A stretch of 8,410 nt of DNA from Fidelibacterota bacterium (GTDB lineage: Bacteria; Fidelibacterota; Marinisomatia; SCGC-AAA003-L08; TS1B11), in assembly GCA_022564085.1 (NCBI GenBank), contig JADFMC010000076.1, forward strand, positions 1 to 8,410. Direction: 5' to 3'. This document shows positions 6,453-8,410 of this stretch, one piece after another. A model generated the notes under the pieces. It was not told the origin of the DNA, did no database searches, and saw nothing but the letters and a program-made list of their open reading frames with translations. The position numbers were made by a program, and so were the translations under genes. The stretch's first letter is position 1, and each line of letters starts with the position of its first letter.

Positions 6453-7328
6453 GCAGCCGGGAATTTTAATTGTCGCTGAACAGAAATAATAGTTGTCGTT
6501 GATCAATAAGACGGTATCCAATGGAAACTCGGTAGAGCTATGGCCCTTGCGGATCGGTAGCGTCAGGATTTCATTCTCGAAATCTATATCCTTCCAAGTT
6601 AACTTGGGCTTGAGCACTTCCGAAAGGCGAGCCCCTGTGAGAAGGTAGACCATAATCAGGGGATACCACCGGTTACCGGGCGGACAGACCTTGAAAAGCC
6701 GCTCCAGTTCGGCGGGTGTCAATGGCCTTGGATCGCCTGTATCGGCTGGAAAGAGTTCAACAGTAGCAAAAGGATTAGAGGAAACATAGTCCTTTTTCTG
6801 GCCCCAGCTGAATAAAGCTTTCAAGCCCCTGATTTCGGTATTGATCCCTCCTTTGGTATGGCCTTCCTGTATCGAGACCTGAATGTATTTCTCTATGGCT
6901 TCAGGTGTGATGGATTTGAGTTTCGGGTCGCCCCCCATTGCCCGCTGATAGCCCCTGACAGCCACCAGAATGCGTTTAATGGTAAGGGGTGACCTCACCT
7001 GCCGGTTTCTCAACGTGGGCTCTGATTTGGACCTCTCGTAGGCTTTATATAAATCACTTATTGTGTTCACCCTGATCCGCCTAATGAGAGTGGGCACAGA
7101 TTCATTGCCATCCTGGACAAGCCCTAGCATCTCGAAATAGGCAGCCTTGGCAGTCTGATAGTCCGCTTTGATCCTGCGCTTTACTGGAGTTTCGGTCTGT
7201 CCATCCCACAGACGAATTTCAAAACTGGCACACTTGACTTGCCGCTGCAATTTGGCATCCCAGAAGTCGTAAACGTTCTTGTGGGGCTTTTTACTGGAGA
7301 TCGGGTAGATTGGTAAGGACTTAGCCAT
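6396..7328 (-). pseudogene. Tyrosine recombinase/phage-type integrase, truncated by the IS21 element
   Basis: The frame opens at ATG 7328 and reads 310 residues, but only about the first 274 are native; the last 36 (from around I276, INDNYYFCSATIKIPG) are translated from the IS21 right end and the antisense of istB. Residues 86-185 form the SAM-like core-binding domain (ISDLYKAYERS ... INTEIRGLKALFSWGQKKDY), and the catalytic domain starts near 200 (RPLTPAELERLFKVC). Arg234 in TGARLSEVL is the first catalytic arginine and Lys261 is a plausible beta-hairpin lysine; the HxxR, His/Trp and Tyr nucleophile are lost. The protein should therefore be unable to recombine DNA. It overlaps the RHH gene by 8 bp, indicating an operon. 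GGGGGAAG upstream may serve as ribosome-binding site. Family identification is secure; the original element is unknown. Confidence 0.85.
6458..6505 (-). repeat. IS21 right end (IRR) with two internal repeats
   Basis: Read inward on the minus strand this end starts TGATCAACGACAAC and finishes with GCGACAATTAAAATTCCCG (6476 to 6458), identical over 19 bases to the left end. The outer CGACA at 6498-6494 and the inner one at 6475-6471 are again 23 bp apart, mirroring the left end. The stop codon of istB lies only five bases inside the inner edge. Confidence 0.85.
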
Positions 7329-7518
7329 TAGACTTCTTCCCCCCGGCCTTCTTTTCTGCGGCCTCCAGCCAATCCCTCAATGCCCAAACGATTTGGCCAT
7401 TGAGACTCCGAACGTCCTTGACCGCTTTTTCCTTCAAAGCCAGGTGAATCGACTTGGGCAGTCTGACCATCAGGGTTTGAGTTGGTTCTTTTGCGGGTGG
7501 GGCTTTTGGTCGTACCAT
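7321..7518 (-). CDS. Arc-type ribbon-helix-helix DNA-binding protein
   Basis: A 65-residue basic protein. QTLMVRLPKSIHLALKEKA at residues 14-32 is the beta-strand and first helix, and RSLNGQIVWALRDWLEA at 37-53 the second helix of an Arc/MetJ fold; compare phage P22 Arc, with NLRWPREVLDLVRKVA and RSVNSEIYQRVME. The ends are Lys/Pro-rich (KAPPAKEP) and Lys/Gly-rich (KKAGGKKSNG). Such proteins bind DNA as dimers through the strand and often repress their own promoter. The stop overlaps the integrase start (ATGGCTAA), so it was probably the regulator or directionality factor of that integrase; this role is inference. An antitoxin role is less likely because no toxin gene follows. No strong Shine-Dalgarno is seen, but the promoter upstream is recognisable. 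Confidence 0.78.
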   Translation of the reverse strand: MVRPKAPPAKEPTQTLMVRLPKSIHLALKEKAVKDVRSLNGQIVWALRDWLEAAEKKAGGKKSNG

Positions 7519-7536
7519 TGGTAGCTGTTTTGTGTG

Positions 7537-7567
7537 TACTAGTATAGTTACAATTGTTCGGCGTCAG
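7537..7567 (-). promoter_or_regulatory. Promoter and likely operator of the RHH-integrase operon
   Basis: On the minus strand TATACT (7546-7541) matches the -10 consensus at 5 of 6 positions and CTGACG (7567-7562) matches -35 at 4 of 6, with a 15-bp spacer, slightly short. Two perfect 8-bp palindromes, TACTAGTA (7537-7544, overlapping the -10) and ACAATTGT (7550-7557, in the spacer), have centres 13 bp apart. They are plausible sites for the RHH protein encoded immediately downstream, giving autorepression; this is inferred. Confidence 0.45.
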
Positions 7568-7607
7568 AGCATTGTGGACCACTGGACTGTTTTTGCTAAG
7601 AGACACT

Positions 7608-7644
7608 TTTGCTAATTTGAACCCGCCAGCTGGCGGTCAGCAAA
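7608..7644 (+). repeat. Hairpin with perfect palindrome ahead of IS3 orfA
   Basis: CCGCCAGCTGGCGG at 7623-7636 is a 14-bp perfect palindrome. Outside it TTTGCT (7608-7613) pairs with AGCAAA (7639-7644), so the transcript could fold into an extended stem. AAGGAG, which looks like a ribosome-binding site, is at 7643-7648, at the edge of the stem. Some insertion sequences use such structures to block translation from read-through transcripts; whether this one does is inference. It is not followed by a T-run, so it is not a standard terminator. Confidence 0.55.
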
Positions 7645-7680
7645 GGAGTCATAGAGACGGGATTAGAGAAGTCAGAAGCG

Positions 7681-8019
7681 GTGGTTCGGGATATTAGACG
7701 AAGGATCCGAAGGAAGTATTCCTCTGAAGAGAAGATCACCATTGTTCTGGAGGGCCTGCGAGGCGAGGAGAGCATCTCGGCCATATGCAGGCGGGAAGGT
7801 ATCGCTCCTAACCTCTACTACCGGTGGAGCAAGGACTTCCTGGAGGCCGGCAAGAAGCGGCTCATGGGCGATACTCTCAGGGAGGCCAACAGCAGTGAAG
7901 TATCCTCTCTTCGGGAGGAGAACGATCAACTCAAAGGGCTGGTGGCTGAACTGGCCCTGAAGAACCGAAGGCTTAAAAAAAGTCTGAACGGTGTGGACTC
8001 GGGATCGGACGTTATATGA
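7681..8019 (+). CDS. IS3-family transposase subunit OrfA
   Basis: A 112-residue protein with a basic N-terminus (VRDIRRRIRRKYSSEEK), a helix-turn-helix at about residues 15-52 (ITIVLEGLRGEESISAICRR, then EGIAPNLYYRWSKDFL) and a Leu-rich coiled coil at about 73-102 (SEVSSLREENDQLKGLVAEL). This is the usual OrfA layout: end binding plus dimerisation. The start is uncertain. GTG at 7681 lacks a good ribosome-binding site, the frame is open back to 7621, and AAGGAG at 7643-7648 lies just before an in-frame ATA at 7651, which may be a decayed ATG. The stop overlaps the orfB ATG (ATGA), and an A7G tract near the 3' end could allow a -1 frameshift into orfB. Identification is firm. Confidence 0.9.
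   Translation: MVRDIRRRIRRKYSSEEKITIVLEGLRGEESISAICRREGIAPNLYYRWSKDFLEAGKKRLMGDTLREANSSEVSSLREENDQLKGLVAELALKNRRLKKSLNGVDSGSDVI
7975..7982 (+). other. A7G tract, possible -1 frameshift site between orfA and orfB
   Basis: Seven A residues (7975-7981) followed by G lie 35 bases before the orfA stop. A -1 shift here enters the orfB frame, which is open without a stop from 7977 to the orfB ATG at 8016 and beyond, so an OrfAB fusion is possible. The phase is not that of the canonical A-AAA-AAG heptamer: orfA reads AAA AAA AGT, so slippage would need a P-site shift or slippage by RNA polymerase. Confidence 0.45.
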
Positions 8020-8410
8020 GAGTCGGCCAGGCAGATAAAATGGAGATCATTCGTCTGGTTGAAGAGTCCGACCTCTCAGTCAGGCGTACACTGGAACATC
8101 TTGGCATCCACCGGTCTACCTTCTACAACTGGTACAAGCGGTACTCTGATGAGGGCTATGATGGTCTGTCTGACCGTCAACCGCATGCCAGACGGTTCTG
8201 GAACAAGTTACCTGAGGAGGTGAAGGAGAATGTCCTTCAGGTTGCCCTGGAGCAACCCGGCAAATCGCCAAGGGAACTGGCAACCTATATCACCGACACT
8301 CAGGAGACCTTCATATCAAAGTCCAGCGTTTACCGTATCCTGAAGGCCTACGACTTGATCACCTCTCTTGCCTACGTGGTGCTCTCGGCCAGTGACTCGT
8401 TCACCAACCC
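8016..8410 (+). CDS. IS3-family transposase OrfB, N-terminal part (partial)
   Basis: The frame starts at ATG 8016, overlapping the orfA stop, and gives 131 residues before the right edge. It begins MRVGQADKMEIIRLVEESDL, has a first helix-turn-helix near residues 18-42 (RRTLEHLGIHRSTFYNWYKR) and a second near 83-112 (SPRELATYITDTQETFISKS followed by SVYRILKAYDLI). The last residues, AYVVLSASDSFTNP, correspond to the linker before the integrase-type DDE catalytic domain, which lies outside the window. In IS3 elements OrfB, or the frameshifted OrfAB fusion, is the catalytic transposase. No ribosome-binding site of its own is seen, consistent with coupling to orfA or frameshifting. Whether the full gene is intact cannot be told. 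Confidence 0.88.
   Translation, partial: MRVGQADKMEIIRLVEESDLSVRRTLEHLGIHRSTFYNWYKRYSDEGYDGLSDRQPHARRFWNKLPEEVKENVLQVALEQPGKSPRELATYITDTQETFISKSSVYRILKAYDLITSLAYVVLSASDSFTN

Larger units (their letters stand above)
4124..6505 (+). mobile_element. Complete IS21-family insertion sequence
   Basis: About 2.38 kb carrying istA and istB, bounded by inverted ends that both start TGAT when read inward (TGATTGACGACA at left, TGATCAACGACA at right), in keeping with the TG...CA termini of IS21 elements. The ends were placed by aligning the two sides: the 19-bp perfect inner repeat and the outer ACGACA lie at the same 23-bp distance on both sides. Both genes are intact, so the element could be active. 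Left flank ACAGGG and right flank ATAAGA do not match, so no target duplication of the usual 4-8 bp is seen. The right end truncates a tyrosine recombinase gene. Exact termini could be off by a few bases. Confidence 0.88.
7575..8410 (+). mobile_element. IS3-family insertion sequence, left part (runs off the window)
   Basis: orfA and the beginning of orfB of an IS3-type element lie in this stretch. The left end cannot be fixed because the right end is outside the window; TGGACC at about 7575 is a guess, since it lies beyond the RHH promoter and IS3 elements commonly start with TG. Between there and orfA are a 9-bp direct repeat TTTTGCTAA (7591-7599 and 7607-7615) and a strong hairpin (7608-7644). 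Confidence 0.65.

Noticed and set aside
7321..7518. Antitoxin of a toxin-antitoxin pair
   Set aside because: The RHH gene is followed by an integrase, not a small toxin gene, and no other small partner is present.
1..8410. CRISPR array, tRNA or rRNA genes
   Set aside because: No regularly spaced repeats with spacers and no tRNA cloverleaf or rRNA sequence was recognised.

Overview
The window looks like a Gram-negative bacterial chromosome of moderately high GC, with an ordinary housekeeping half (1-3914) and a mobile, disturbed half (about 3915-8410). The species cannot be named from the sequence. Clues are an enoyl-reductase-like SDR with the FabL-type Tyr-x6-Lys motif, a short putative lipoprotein with TPR-like repeats, and a CGFS monothiol glutaredoxin.

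Housekeeping half: the 5' part of ychF (minus strand, running off the left edge) is divergent from a fabL-like reductase gene (plus). Convergent with fabL is a tight minus-strand operon: a small TPR-like lipoprotein gene, then fetA and fetB, the ATPase and membrane subunits of an iron-export-type ABC transporter. Upstream on the same strand is a grxD-like monothiol glutaredoxin gene. FetAB and CGFS glutaredoxins both belong to iron or Fe-S homeostasis, so the neighbourhood may be functionally coherent; this is inference.

Mobile half: a complete IS21-family element (about 4124-6505, istA and istB, 48-bp imperfect ends with a 19-bp perfect inner core) lies just upstream of grxD. Its right end cuts off a tyrosine recombinase gene (minus strand), which keeps the first catalytic Arg but lacks the C-terminal half of the catalytic domain. 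The missing part is not on the other side of the IS, and I see no target-site duplication, so a deletion or rearrangement probably accompanied the insertion. Just upstream of the integrase, overlapping it by 8 bp, is a small Arc-type ribbon-helix-helix gene with a recognisable promoter containing two 8-bp palindromes. Beyond that promoter an IS3-family element begins and runs off the right edge, with orfA, the start of orfB, an A7G tract and an ATGA overlap.

Overall this is the edge of a decayed integrative element or island colonised by two insertion sequences next to conserved iron and housekeeping genes. I found no convincing new biological system. The most useful leads are the rearranged IS21/integrase junction, the RHH-integrase operator, and the iron-related gene cluster.
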